Shown: in pieces, positions 45,177-53,359 of the stretch
Layout of the letters: every line of letters starts with the position of its first letter
Numbering within the stretch: the stretch's first letter is position 1
Assembly (NCBI GenBank): GCA_033795365.1
Contig: JARYGU010000002.1
Location: forward strand, 186,001 to 250,000
Source of the DNA: JARYGU01 sp033795365
Lineage (GTDB): Bacteria; Pseudomonadota; Alphaproteobacteria; Rhizobiales; Rhizobiaceae
DNA: 64,000 nucleotides
Direction of reading: 5' to 3'
Position numbers and translations under genes: made by a program
The notes under the pieces: model-generated
Seen by the model: the letters and a program-made list of their open reading frames with translations, nothing else
Databases searched by the model: none
Told to the model about the DNA's origin: nothing

Positions 45177-45420
45177 TCACAGGGGAAGCGATTCCCTCAA
45201 GGTCAAAGATAAGCAATCACCGCTACGGTGGCGCAACATTCTTCTGCATCCCTTATGATCTTCGTGGTCATGTCCCCCACGCCGGTGGAACAGATGCAGG
45301 AGCGGACACGCCAGGAGCACCAGGTACGGTGCCAGCCCAAGGGCGTGCGCCCAATGCTCTCGAAGGAGAAAAAGACGGCGACGACGGCCAATGAGGCTCC
45401 GATTAATAGCCAGGTGCGGG
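45177..45420 (-). pseudogene. Frameshifted DUF2933 remnant next to copper ATPase
   Basis: In one frame the minus strand encodes WLLIGASLAVVAVFF (part of the DUF2933 membrane helix). After a frameshift near 45360 another frame encodes LLREHWAHALGLAPYLVLLACPLLHLF in two adjoining pieces, then HRRGGHDHEDHKGC, the conserved DUF2933 second helix and His-rich tail. An in-frame TGA lies just before the first piece, so the N-terminus is also lost. DUF2933 genes commonly sit beside heavy-metal P-type ATPases, which supports this reading. A sequencing error could explain the shift but not both defects. Confidence 0.65.
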
Positions 45421-45426
45421 ATCAGG

Positions 45427-47661
45427 TCATAGGTTGATGTTCCTCAGTCTGAGTGAGTTGCCGATTACGCTTACGGACGAGAGAGCCATCGCGGCTGCGG
45501 CGATGATCGGAGACAGAAGAATGCCGAACGACGGGTATAAGATACCTGCCGCAACTGGTACGCCTGCGGCGTTGTAAATGAAGGCAAAGAACAGATTTTG
45601 CCGAATGTTGGCCATCGTTGCCCGGCTCAGTTGTCTCGCTTTTACGATGCCCTGCAGATCACCCTTCAACAGGGTCACTCCCGCACTTTCGATTGCAACA
45701 TCGGTTCCCGTTCCCATGGCGATGCCGACGTCGGCGGCGGCAAGGGCAGGGGCATCGTTGACGCCGTCACCAGCCATCGCGACGATCTTGCCTTCGCTCC
45801 GGAGCCTGGAGACGATCTTGCTTTTATCCTCGGGAAGTACCTCGGCTTCGACTTCCGAGATTCCGAGCCGCCGGGCCACCGCATGAGCCGTGGTCTTGTT
45901 GTCCCCCGTCAACATGACGACCCTGATCCCTTCGGCGACAAGCGCCTTCACTGCGGCGGGCGTTGTTGCCTTGACGGGGTCGGCGATGGCAAACAGTCCA
46001 GCAACCTGACCTTCGGACACCATAAAGATCACCGTGGCTCCTTCATTCCGTAGCTCCTCGGCCTTGGCCGTCATTGCGGACACGTCGACACGGCTTTCTT
46101 CCATGATCCGATGGCTCCCCATGATCAGCTTTTTGCCGTTAACGGTACCGGTCACGCCTTTGCCGACTGGGCTGTCGAAGTCCCGAGCGTCGCCAAGGGG
46201 GATGTTTCGTTCGGCGGCAGCATTGACGATGGCCAACGCAAGCGGATGTTCACTCGAACGCTCCAGCGTTGCCGCAGCCTTTAATAGGTCAGTTTCGGAA
46301 ACGCCTTCGCGGGGCACAATGGCAGAAACTTTCGGCCGCCCTTCAGTAAGCGTACCCGTCTTGTCGACCACAAGCGTGTCGACCTTTTCGAAGCGCTCCA
46401 GAGCTTCAGCGTTTTTGATCAGTACGCCAAGCCCCGCACCGCGTCCCACTCCGACCATGATGGACATCGGAGTGGCGAGGCCTAGAGCACAAGGGCAGGC
46501 GATGATCAGAACGGCGACGGCGGCGACGAGTCCGTGTGCGAAACGCGGTTCGGGGCCGATGAATAACCAGATGAAGAACGAAACGATGGCCACGGCGATG
46601 ACGACAGGCACGAACCATCCTGATACTTCATCGGCGAGCCGCTGAATGGGTGCACGGGAGCGTTGGGCTTCGGCAACCATTTTCACGATCTGCGACAGCA
46701 TCGTGTCCTTCCCGACCTTACCCGCTTCCATAATGAAGCCGCCGGTCTGGTTCATCGTGCCGCCGATCAATATCGAGCCGATATCCTTGGTGACGGGCAT
46801 GGATTCCCCGGTAATCATAGATTCATCGACGGAACTGCGTCCTTCGAGAAGAGTACCGTCCACCGGGACCTTTTCCCCAGGGCGTACCCGCAAGCGGTCG
46901 CCAACGGTCACGACATCCAGACCGATGTCCTCGTCGGTACCGTCAGCCTTTACGCGTCGGGCTGTTTTTGGCGCTAGATCGAGGAGGGCTCGTATAGCGC
47001 CACCAGTCTGCTCTCTAGCCCGTAGTTCTAATACCTGGCCCAGCAGTACCAGCACGGTGATCACAGCGGCTGCCTCGAAATAGACCGCCACCGCGCCTTC
47101 TCCGGATCGGAAGGTCTCGGGGAAGATGCCTGGCATGATCGTCGCGATCACACTGTAAATCCAGGCAACACCAGTGCCCATCGCGATCAATGTGAACATA
47201 TTCAGGCGGCGGGTAACAATGGATCGCCAGCCGCGTTCGAAGAACGGCCACCCAGCCCACAACACCACCGGAGTGGCGAGTACCATCTGAAGCCAGTTCG
47301 ATGTCTGTGGTCCGAGCAGCATGTGGAGGTTCGTCAGGTGCCCGCCCATCTCCAGTGTCAGAACGGGCAGGGATAGCGCAAGGCCTACCCAGAAGCGCCG
47401 GGTTATGTCGATCAATTCGGGGCTCGGACCTCCGGAGATGGCTGGCGTTTCCGGTTCCAGAGCCATGCCGCATATCGGGCAGTTGCCGGGACCACTCTGT
47501 CGGACCTGGGGATGCATTGGGCAGGTGTAGACAACGCCATCGCCAGCTACGACTGGGGCTGCGCCGTTTAGCTTAACCACATTGCTTTGGTGCTCGTGAT
47601 GATGATCGCCATGATCATGATCATGTTGACGATGAGCGTGTCCGTGGTGTTCATTGGTCAT
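45427..47661 (-). CDS. copA: Copper-translocating P1B-type ATPase with HMBD N-terminus
   Basis: 744 residues. The N-terminus lacks CxxC HMA domains. It has a His-rich stretch (HHGHAHRQHDHDHGDHHHEH) and one heavy-metal-binding domain, YTCPMHPQVRQSGPGNCPIC. Then eight membrane helices, actuator TGES (MITGESMPV), CPC in TM6 (IACPCALGLATP), phospho-Asp DKTGTLTEG, HP loop SEHPLALAIV, and hinge GDGVNDAPAL. Final helices carry YN and MxxSS (FIYNAAGVPVAAG; AMALSSVSVIGNS), the Cu(I) site. It exports Cu(I)/Ag(I) to the periplasm, where the adjacent multicopper oxidase acts. ATG 47661 follows GGGAGG and lies 12 bases after the oxidase gene. Confidence 0.94.
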   Translation of the reverse strand: MTNEHHGHAHRQHDHDHGDHHHEHQSNVVKLNGAAPVVAGDGVVYTCPMHPQVRQSGPGNCPICGMALEPETPAISGGPSPELIDITRRFWVGLALSLPVLTLEMGGHLTNLHMLLGPQTSNWLQMVLATPVVLWAGWPFFERGWRSIVTRRLNMFTLIAMGTGVAWIYSVIATIMPGIFPETFRSGEGAVAVYFEAAAVITVLVLLGQVLELRAREQTGGAIRALLDLAPKTARRVKADGTDEDIGLDVVTVGDRLRVRPGEKVPVDGTLLEGRSSVDESMITGESMPVTKDIGSILIGGTMNQTGGFIMEAGKVGKDTMLSQIVKMVAEAQRSRAPIQRLADEVSGWFVPVVIAVAIVSFFIWLFIGPEPRFAHGLVAAVAVLIIACPCALGLATPMSIMVGVGRGAGLGVLIKNAEALERFEKVDTLVVDKTGTLTEGRPKVSAIVPREGVSETDLLKAAATLERSSEHPLALAIVNAAAERNIPLGDARDFDSPVGKGVTGTVNGKKLIMGSHRIMEESRVDVSAMTAKAEELRNEGATVIFMVSEGQVAGLFAIADPVKATTPAAVKALVAEGIRVVMLTGDNKTTAHAVARRLGISEVEAEVLPEDKSKIVSRLRSEGKIVAMAGDGVNDAPALAAADVGIAMGTGTDVAIESAGVTLLKGDLQGIVKARQLSRATMANIRQNLFFAFIYNAAGVPVAAGILYPSFGILLSPIIAAAAMALSSVSVIGNSLRLRNINL

Positions 47662-47673
47662 GTCGTCCTCCCT

Positions 47674-49152
47674 TTAGATCGCGTTGTCGTAGGTGATGAA
47701 GTCCATCATCCCCGCAGCCATATGGTAGAGGTGGTGGCAGTGTAGTGGCCAACGGCCTGGATTCGCGGCGTCGAAATCTATGGCCACTTCCGTCATGGGC
47801 GGCAGCAGGACGGTGTCACGAACAGCGCCTAAAAATTCTTTCCCATTGATGGCGACCACCTGGAAATGATGTCCATGCAGGTGCATCGGGTGGGCCATCA
47901 TCGACATGTTGCGCATTGTTATCTTTACGCGCTGCCCGCGCGAGACGTTTAATGCCTCGGCCGCGTCTATCCTCCATGTGTAAGTAGCCATGTCACCGGT
48001 CAGTGTCAGGCTGTGCTGGCGGTCGGCCGGACGTGGGGGCGGAAAGAGGCTTCTCAGCTGTTGTTCCAATGTAAGGTCGAGGATAGGCCCATTTTCCGAT
48101 CCGACTGGGCTGATTTTTGTTATCGACGCACCGGCAGCCGCCAGGATAATCCCGGTCCGCTCTTTAGCTCCTTCTCGAAGAGCCAAGATCGGAAACTTGG
48201 TTGCATCGGAGGGAAGTTCAAGGCGGATGTCGAGCCGCTGTCCCATCGAAATAGGAAAGCGTCTGCCTGCGATGGGGATCACGTCGATGCCGTCAACGGC
48301 CACGAGGCTGCCAACTACCGTCCCAGTATCAATGGTAAAGGCGGTTGCCGTCGCGCCATTGATGATCCTGAGACGGACCCTGCCGCTCTTTTCAACAGTG
48401 ACAACTTCAGGGTCGTCGAGCGTACGGTCGTTGACAAGATAGGCGTCGTACTCAATATCGTTCAGGTCCATGTTCGGCATGCCCGTCATCGGCATCGCCA
48501 TGCCGGAATTGCCGCCCATCTGCATCTGATGCTCGGCATGCATGCTCGACATCATCGGCGGCATGCTTTGGCCGGTCATCGGCATGTTGCCATGCCCGGA
48601 GCCTGCTGCCTGTAGACCTGCCAGCAGTTCCTCGGGCGATTTGAAAGAGAAGTCGTGGAGGAGGAGTGTGACTTCCTGCTCGTCGCGGGAGCGATCCTCG
48701 CTCGTTCGAACGATCAATGGTGCCGCCAGAAGGCTCTGCTCTTGCAAAGTATGGGCGTGCATCCAGTGCGTGCCGCCTCGACCAATCGGAAAGTCGTATC
48801 TCCTATCCTCCTTGGCCTTCAGCAAGGCAGCCGGATTCCCGGGAACGCCATCCATCTGCCACGGAGGGGTTAGGCCGTGCCAGTGGATCAGGGTATCTTC
48901 GGCTGTTTCATTGACCAGGCGAACGTCGAACTGCTTTTCCGCGTCCAATACCAGCCCGGGTCTTCCGGCTCTATCGGTCAGGCCGTACACTGTGGCTGCT
49001 CTGCCTTTCACGTCAAGCGTTCGCCTGGTGATCAGGAGATCGGAAGGGGATTGGGTTGCCCTTGCAGTGGCAACGTTCAGTAGTGGCGAGACTGCTGCCG
49101 CGCCAACGGCTAGCGTCTTAAGGAATTCTCTACGGTACATGATAGGTCTCAT
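47674..49152 (-). CDS. Multicopper oxidase (CueO-like), Tat-exported
   Basis: 492 residues. Tat-type signal YRREFLKTLAVGAAAVSPLL. Copper motifs: HWHGL (about 95), HWMHAHT (about 135), HPMHLHGHHF (about 435), and the T1 motif HCHHLYHMAAGMM (about 475). A Met-rich insert (HGNMPMTGQSMPPMMSSMHA, then MQMGGNSGMAMPMTGMPNM) resembles the Cu(I)-binding region of CueO. It is a second, different oxidase from the one at 34792. Operon with the Cu-ATPase downstream and the small Cys-rich gene upstream, from a CueR-type promoter at about 49685. Start M at 49152 has AGGA upstream; 49140 is an alternative. Confidence 0.92.
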   Translation of the reverse strand: MRPIMYRREFLKTLAVGAAAVSPLLNVATARATQSPSDLLITRRTLDVKGRAATVYGLTDRAGRPGLVLDAEKQFDVRLVNETAEDTLIHWHGLTPPWQMDGVPGNPAALLKAKEDRRYDFPIGRGGTHWMHAHTLQEQSLLAAPLIVRTSEDRSRDEQEVTLLLHDFSFKSPEELLAGLQAAGSGHGNMPMTGQSMPPMMSSMHAEHQMQMGGNSGMAMPMTGMPNMDLNDIEYDAYLVNDRTLDDPEVVTVEKSGRVRLRIINGATATAFTIDTGTVVGSLVAVDGIDVIPIAGRRFPISMGQRLDIRLELPSDATKFPILALREGAKERTGIILAAAGASITKISPVGSENGPILDLTLEQQLRSLFPPPRPADRQHSLTLTGDMATYTWRIDAAEALNVSRGQRVKITMRNMSMMAHPMHLHGHHFQVVAINGKEFLGAVRDTVLLPPMTEVAIDFDAANPGRWPLHCHHLYHMAAGMMDFITYDNAI

Positions 49153-49216
49153 AATCCTGGTCGGCACGCCGACCTTGCTGATGATGGAAATGATTCGCCG
49201 GGTGGCGAGCCTGTCA

Positions 49217-49570
49217 TCAGGCGGCAGGTCGAGGGGGCTCTAACCCAGGCAATGGCACCTGGCCGAACAGGTGATCACGCAATTCGCCAAAGCGGAATTG
49301 AGTAGTTTTTGCACCCGCTGGAGCTTTCGCCGGTGCTGGGACTATTGAAAGGCAGATTGCGCAGACGGATGTGCAACACGCCTGACGATCCTGAGCCATT
49401 TTATCGGTAGAAGGGTGATCGACATCATGGTTTGATGCGGAAGCGCTGTGGCTGGTTGGGCATGAGTGGGTGACGGCATGGGAGGCAGGTGTGCCGAATA
49501 GGAAAAAGACGGCAAAAACAACCGCTGTCACCTTCCAGATCACGCCTTTCTGCTTGCGCAAGTACATCAT
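49217..49570 (-). CDS. Small exported Cys/His-containing protein, first gene of second copper operon
   Basis: 117 residues with a signal peptide (VTAVVFAVFFLFGTPASHA). The mature part has HSCPTSHSASASNHDVDH and then ACCTSVCAICLSIVP, a four-Cys cluster. It resembles other small exported unknowns in copper operons. It lies just downstream of a CueR-like promoter, so copper induction is likely. GAGG lies about nine bases before ATG 49570. Confidence 0.7.
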   Translation of the reverse strand: MMYLRKQKGVIWKVTAVVFAVFFLFGTPASHAVTHSCPTSHSASASNHDVDHPSTDKMAQDRQACCTSVCAICLSIVPAPAKAPAGAKTTQFRFGELRDHLFGQVPLPGLEPPRPAA

Positions 49571-49664
49571 CGGTCTGCCTCTTCATGATGAGAGATACCG
49601 CATGCAGGTCTCCCGACCTTGATCTCCGTCAACCTCGCCGAGCAAAGACGTATTCCTCTTGTGC

Positions 49665-49688
49665 ACCTTCCAACAGTTGGAAGGTCAA
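49665..49688 (-). promoter_or_regulatory. CueR/MerR-type operator-promoter for second copper operon
   Basis: Perfect dyad ACCTTCC / GGAAGGT (49665-49671 and 49679-49685) around seven bases, directly abutting a minus-strand -35 TTGACC (49688-49683). This matches the site at 60816-60846 ahead of the two-HMA copA. The matching -10 is poor. CueR is encoded 8 kb away at 57807-58247 and probably acts here too. Confidence 0.75.
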
Positions 49689-49713
49689 GCGCTTTTCTTT
49701 GCTAGCCGCTACG

Positions 49714-49851
49714 TTATTACCGAACGGTAATAAAAGTGTCCTTAGATATCGTTTATTACCGTTCGGTGTTAATTTGCGGCGACCGCTTGATTTTATTACC
49801 GAACGGTGCTAAATGGAGAGGAGAGCCAGCTTTACTACTGATCGGTTATAA
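49714..49851. promoter_or_regulatory. Four evenly spaced palindromic operators upstream of hipBA
   Basis: 20-base sites start at 49714, 49753, 49793 and 49832, spaced by 39, 40 and 39 bases. The consensus is TTATTACCG-nn-CGGTAATAA: the first is perfectly symmetric, the second and third have small changes on the right arm, and the fourth is weaker and ends one base before the hipB ATG. They are expected to bind the HipB-like antitoxin. Confidence 0.85.
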
Positions 49852-49852
49852 A

Positions 49853-50104
49853 ATGGATATTCGTTCGGTTGATGATATTCGCAGACTTGTGAGAGCTGAG
49901 CGGAAGCGGCGACGTCTCTCGCAGGCTAGGGCGTCTGGCCTCACAGGCTTTTCCCAGAAGTGGTTGTCAGAATTCGAATTGGGACACGTCAATCCTCCCA
50001 TCGATATGGTGCTGAAAATCATGACCACCCTCGGGATAAAGCTGAAAGCATCCGTCGTGGAAACGCCGGATTTGGACGGCGATGCTGAGGAGATTAGCCT
50101 CTGA
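49853..50104 (+). CDS. hipB: HipB-like antitoxin (XRE-family HTH)
   Basis: 83 residues. Helix-turn-helix RRLVRAERKRRRLSQARASGLTG then FSQKWLSEFELGHVNPPIDM, a Cro/CI-type domain with the E-x-G-x2-N-P ending. It would bind the four upstream operators and neutralise HipA. The frame is open from 49736, but ATG 49853 yields the usual size and avoids the operators. Its TGA overlaps the hipA ATG, so the two are coupled. The last operator ends two bases before the start, so binding could also block translation initiation. Confidence 0.88.
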   Translation: MDIRSVDDIRRLVRAERKRRRLSQARASGLTGFSQKWLSEFELGHVNPPIDMVLKIMTTLGIKLKASVVETPDLDGDAEEISL

Positions 50105-51387
50105 TGCCTGCTTCTGTTCGGTTATACGGCATAAGAGTTGGAACCCTTGATGTCGCCCGAGATGGCAGACTTTCGTTTTCCTATGAATCCAGCTGGCTTG
50201 ATCGGGCTGATCGTGACCCCCGGCACCATCCATTGTCATTAAGTCTGCCGTTCCAGAACGAACCCTTTGATCACGGCTTTGCGGGACCTTTCTTCGACGG
50301 GCTATTGCCAGACAACACGGCTGTCCGTGAGCAACTTGCAAGGCATTTTCAGGTCGATGCCAGCGATGACTTCGCATTGCTCTATGAGCTGGGGGCGGAT
50401 TGCCCGGGCGCTATTACCATTCTTCCGGAAGGGGCGGAGGAAATCCCCGAAGAACATGTAACCCCGGAATATCATATTATGCCCGAGGCGGAACTCGCCG
50501 GATACATCAAAGACCTTCCAAAACGTCCATTGTTCGTGGATGCCGATGGCGAGTTAAGATTGTCACTGGCTGGAATGCACCACAAAGCGGCGCTGCTCCA
50601 GGTGGGAAAGAACCTAGCCCTTCCTAAGGGCAGAACCCCAACAACCCATATCATCAAGATCGATATCGAGGGATTGGAAGACTCCCTCCGCGTTGAACAT
50701 TTCTGCCTAGAGATCGCCCGGGGAGTCGGTCTCGATACGATCAAGTCGTTCGTTAGGATTGCCGAGGATGTCCCGTTTCTGCTGATTGCGCGATACGACC
50801 GTACTGTCGGAGAGATCGACGGAAAGCGGTACGTTCGACGATTGCACCAGGAGGATTTCTGCCAAGCTATGCGGCGGTTTCCTCGTGAAAAATACGAGAA
50901 GGACGGCGGACCCGGGTGGGCCGAATGTTTCGATCTGCTCAAGCACACGGTCGATCCGGCCACGTCTCGTTTGGAGTTGCTGAGAAGGGCGATTTTTCAG
51001 TTCCTGATCGGCAATCCGGACGCCCATGCCAAAAACTATTCCTTGGTCTATCGCGCTGACGGTATCCACCTGAGCAAGCTCTACGACGTCAACAATGCTG
51101 CGGCCTTCCGTGCAAACTATAAGGAGCAGAGACCACGGCTAGCGATGTTCGTTGGCGGTGAACGTGATCCCACGGCACTAACCCGGGACCATTGGACAAG
51201 ATTTGCCCGCGATGTGGAGATAAGACCTGCGATTGTCCATGAGGAACTGTTGAACATGGCAAAGAAGATGATCACTGCGGTGCCTGAGGTTCGTAAGAGT
51301 TTCGCGGGAACGGAAGCAGACACGAAACTCCTTGACCTCGCAGTAGACGATATTCTTGAGCGGTCCAGAAGAGTGGTAGATTGGTGA
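50104..51387 (+). CDS. hipA: HipA-like serine/threonine kinase toxin
   Basis: 427 residues. HipA kinases phosphorylate targets such as glutamyl-tRNA synthetase and cause growth arrest. N-terminal HipA_N part (FAGPFFDGLLPDN). Gly-rich loop and Lys: LRLSLAGMHHKAALL (about 160-170). HIIK strand (Lys about 181). Catalytic loop FLIGNPDAHAKNYSLVY with Asp about 307 and Asn about 311; metal-binding Asp in LSKLYDVNN (about 327). All residues for activity seem present, although the G-x-x-x-K loop reads GMHHK instead of the common GAQDK. Full length. Its last bases overlap the start of a cytochrome c gene. Confidence 0.9.
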   Translation: MPASVRLYGIRVGTLDVARDGRLSFSYESSWLDRADRDPRHHPLSLSLPFQNEPFDHGFAGPFFDGLLPDNTAVREQLARHFQVDASDDFALLYELGADCPGAITILPEGAEEIPEEHVTPEYHIMPEAELAGYIKDLPKRPLFVDADGELRLSLAGMHHKAALLQVGKNLALPKGRTPTTHIIKIDIEGLEDSLRVEHFCLEIARGVGLDTIKSFVRIAEDVPFLLIARYDRTVGEIDGKRYVRRLHQEDFCQAMRRFPREKYEKDGGPGWAECFDLLKHTVDPATSRLELLRRAIFQFLIGNPDAHAKNYSLVYRADGIHLSKLYDVNNAAAFRANYKEQRPRLAMFVGGERDPTALTRDHWTRFARDVEIRPAIVHEELLNMAKKMITAVPEVRKSFAGTEADTKLLDLAVDDILERSRRVVDW

Positions 51388-51983
51388 AGCAGCCGACAGT
51401 ATGGAGCAAAAGGCGACATCTTCATCGCCTGGCGCGTGTTTGTGCGTTGGGTTCTGGCCTTTTCGTAGGCTTGGTGGGACCGCTTGCGAACATGACAGCG
51501 GTGGGCCTCGACGAAGCTGTGGCTATTCGCCAGCGGGAGATGAAGGACATCGCTTCCGCTACCAAGACCATTGCCGACATGTTTAAATCCCCGGCAACCT
51601 ATTCGTCGCAAGACTTCAAGCAGGCGGCCAGATCGATCAGTGATCGTGCCGATCAGCGTCTCGTCAGACATTTCACGACGGTCACGACTGCCGACGGTTC
51701 GAAGGTGACGGACGTGATCAGTACCGAACGTGATCGTTTTGCCGAACTTGCCCGTGACCTCAAGACCTACGCGGATGCCTTGTACTCAGCGGCAGATAAG
51801 CATCCAGACGTGATGTCCGATGATATGCGTATGAAAGAGGGCGAGCCAATGGGTGGCGGTCCTCTTGGAACCCGGATGAGGAAAGAGACATCAATATCTA
51901 AAATGTCTGCGGAGCACGCATTTCACCTGATGCTCCAGACCTGTACTTCCTGCCATTCGAAATTCAGGTTCTCTGGCCCGTGA
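51381..51983 (+). CDS. Class II cytochrome c (c'/c556-like)
   Basis: 200 residues with an N-terminal signal/anchor (LARVCALGSGLFVGLVGPLA) and a four-helix domain. The haem site lies at the C-terminus (LMLQTCTSCHSKFRF), as in cytochromes c' and c556, with a possible axial Met near MFKSPATY. The start is TTG 51381 or GTG 51384; either overlaps the hipA stop, so it is the third gene of the hip operon in layout. Haem ligation to a toxin-antitoxin operon is odd and may be chance adjacency. Cytochromes c556 occur near copper oxidases, so it may belong functionally to the copper region. Confidence 0.8.
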   Translation: MVKQPTVWSKRRHLHRLARVCALGSGLFVGLVGPLANMTAVGLDEAVAIRQREMKDIASATKTIADMFKSPATYSSQDFKQAARSISDRADQRLVRHFTTVTTADGSKVTDVISTERDRFAELARDLKTYADALYSAADKHPDVMSDDMRMKEGEPMGGGPLGTRMRKETSISKMSAEHAFHLMLQTCTSCHSKFRFSGP

Positions 51984-52010
51984 CGCCATTTTCCGACCGG
52001 GGAATTCAAG

Positions 52011-52778
52011 ATGTCTAGTGATCGGGTTCTTCTCCATATGTGGGGTCCTTTCAGGGAAAGCCTCATAGAGGAGCTTGACTTCTTCAAATCGCAAGCTGAT
52101 CGGCGGCTGCTGTCACAGTTCGAAAACATAACCGACGAAGCCGAGAAACACGCGGAAGAGGTGTTGGAGGCGATGGGCCGACATTTCGACCCAGACCGCC
52201 ATGATCTCTCAGACTTTTACGAGACCGCGCACGACGCTAGCATCCGCTATTACGAACTGCTCGACGGGATGCGGAAGCAGACGATACTGTCGGTCGCAGC
52301 TGGCCTTTATCACCAGTTCGAGGTGAAATTTCGCGATTTTCTCGCCACGGAGTTTCATAAGTCCTTTCCTGGCGACAAGCTTCGACAGAAGCTCTGGCGT
52401 CAGGACATCTCGAAGATCATAGACCTGGTTGAGGGTTGTGGGTGGACGATCCGAGCGCAGGAGTTCTTTCCGCTGATTGACGCCTGCCGACTTGTAGTCA
52501 ACGTCTATAAACATGGCGACGGTCCGTCTCTGGACGAACTGAAGACGAAGTATCCTCAGTACCTCCGATCTGTCTGGGGCGAGGGAGAGCGTGACGAGAT
52601 GCTTCGATTTGCCGATCATACGTATCTCACCGTCGAGCGCGAGGACGTGGACAAGTTCTATGAAGCGCTTCGTAAATTTTGGTTGTCGACACCCGAATAT
52701 ACGATGTTTTCAAACGCGACGGAGGTGCCCGACTGGGTAGGCAACGCAATCAAAGCGGACGCTGCGGAGCGGCGGTGA
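52011..52778 (+). CDS. Helical protein with HEPN-like motif
   Basis: 255 residues, all-helical and charged, no membrane segment. The segment DACRLVVNVYKHGDGPSLDEL (split: ACRLVVNVYKH and GDGPSLDEL) resembles the C-terminal R-x(4-7)-H motif of HEPN RNases and related toxins (N-x-x-KHGxG). No other family recognised. It precedes the deazaguanine-like cluster by 200 bases in the same direction, so it could be its effector or an independent Abi-type gene. The ribosome site before ATG 52011 (GGGGAA) is good. The call is tentative. Confidence 0.55.
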   Translation: MSSDRVLLHMWGPFRESLIEELDFFKSQADRRLLSQFENITDEAEKHAEEVLEAMGRHFDPDRHDLSDFYETAHDASIRYYELLDGMRKQTILSVAAGLYHQFEVKFRDFLATEFHKSFPGDKLRQKLWRQDISKIIDLVEGCGWTIRAQEFFPLIDACRLVVNVYKHGDGPSLDELKTKYPQYLRSVWGEGERDEMLRFADHTYLTVEREDVDKFYEALRKFWLSTPEYTMFSNATEVPDWVGNAIKADAAERR

Positions 52779-52978
52779 GCCCGGTAGGCCAGCGAGGGGC
52801 CGCCACAAGAGCTGCCACGACGGGAAGTGGCGCGACGGTCACAAGCCCACCTGAAAGACACGTCTAACTGTTACTCCGAGCATGCATCATGCTTGGACCG
52901 CCTCTACTTGAGCAACGCTGAGTTGATTTCCTATTGAGACTCATAGAACTTCCAACCGTCATTAATGGGATACGTGAT

Positions 52979-53359
52979 ATGTCGGGTGGTGATCCAAATT
53001 TAGACCGCGAGCCATTTAGGCCTGTCTCTCCGAAAGTGCCATCTAAACCCTCGGGCGGCGGTGGAGGAGGTGGTGGTGGCTCACTTGATGCATGCGCTTT
53101 CACGGAGATCACGATCCTTAGCTCCCCTGACCGGGCGGTCGTAGCCGATCTTTCCGTTGGAGACATCCTCGCGGTGGTGATGGAAACGCAACCGGTTCCC
53201 AGGCTCGTGGTGATGACAGGAGATCACAGGATTGCGGGCTCGATCACCTCGGCCAAGCTTCTCGACATGATGGAGTGCATTCGACGGGGCTACAACTATG
53301 CCGCCACTGTCAGAGATATTGCTGGCGGCCGGGTGACTGTCGAGATTCATCCGGCATGA
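52979..53359 (+). CDS. Gly-rich small protein, first gene of QueC-like cluster (possible HIRAN-like domain)
   Basis: 126 residues from ATG 52979 (an earlier in-frame start at 52934 is possible). The N-terminus MSGGDPNLDREPF would lose its Met to give Ser-Gly-Gly. It is followed by a Pro-rich linker and nine consecutive Gly (about 32-40). The C-terminal 85 residues look like a small beta domain: ITILSS, VADLSVGDILAVVM, IAGSITSAKLLDMMECIRRG, YNYAATVRDI, VTVEIHPA. The G-x-I...C-I-x-x-G-Y-x-Y-A-x-V pattern faintly recalls HIRAN domains. Its TGA overlaps the ATG of the next gene. Function unknown; the flexible N-terminus suits a conjugation substrate. Confidence 0.6.
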   Translation: MSGGDPNLDREPFRPVSPKVPSKPSGGGGGGGGGSLDACAFTEITILSSPDRAVVADLSVGDILAVVMETQPVPRLVVMTGDHRIAGSITSAKLLDMMECIRRGYNYAATVRDIAGGRVTVEIHPA

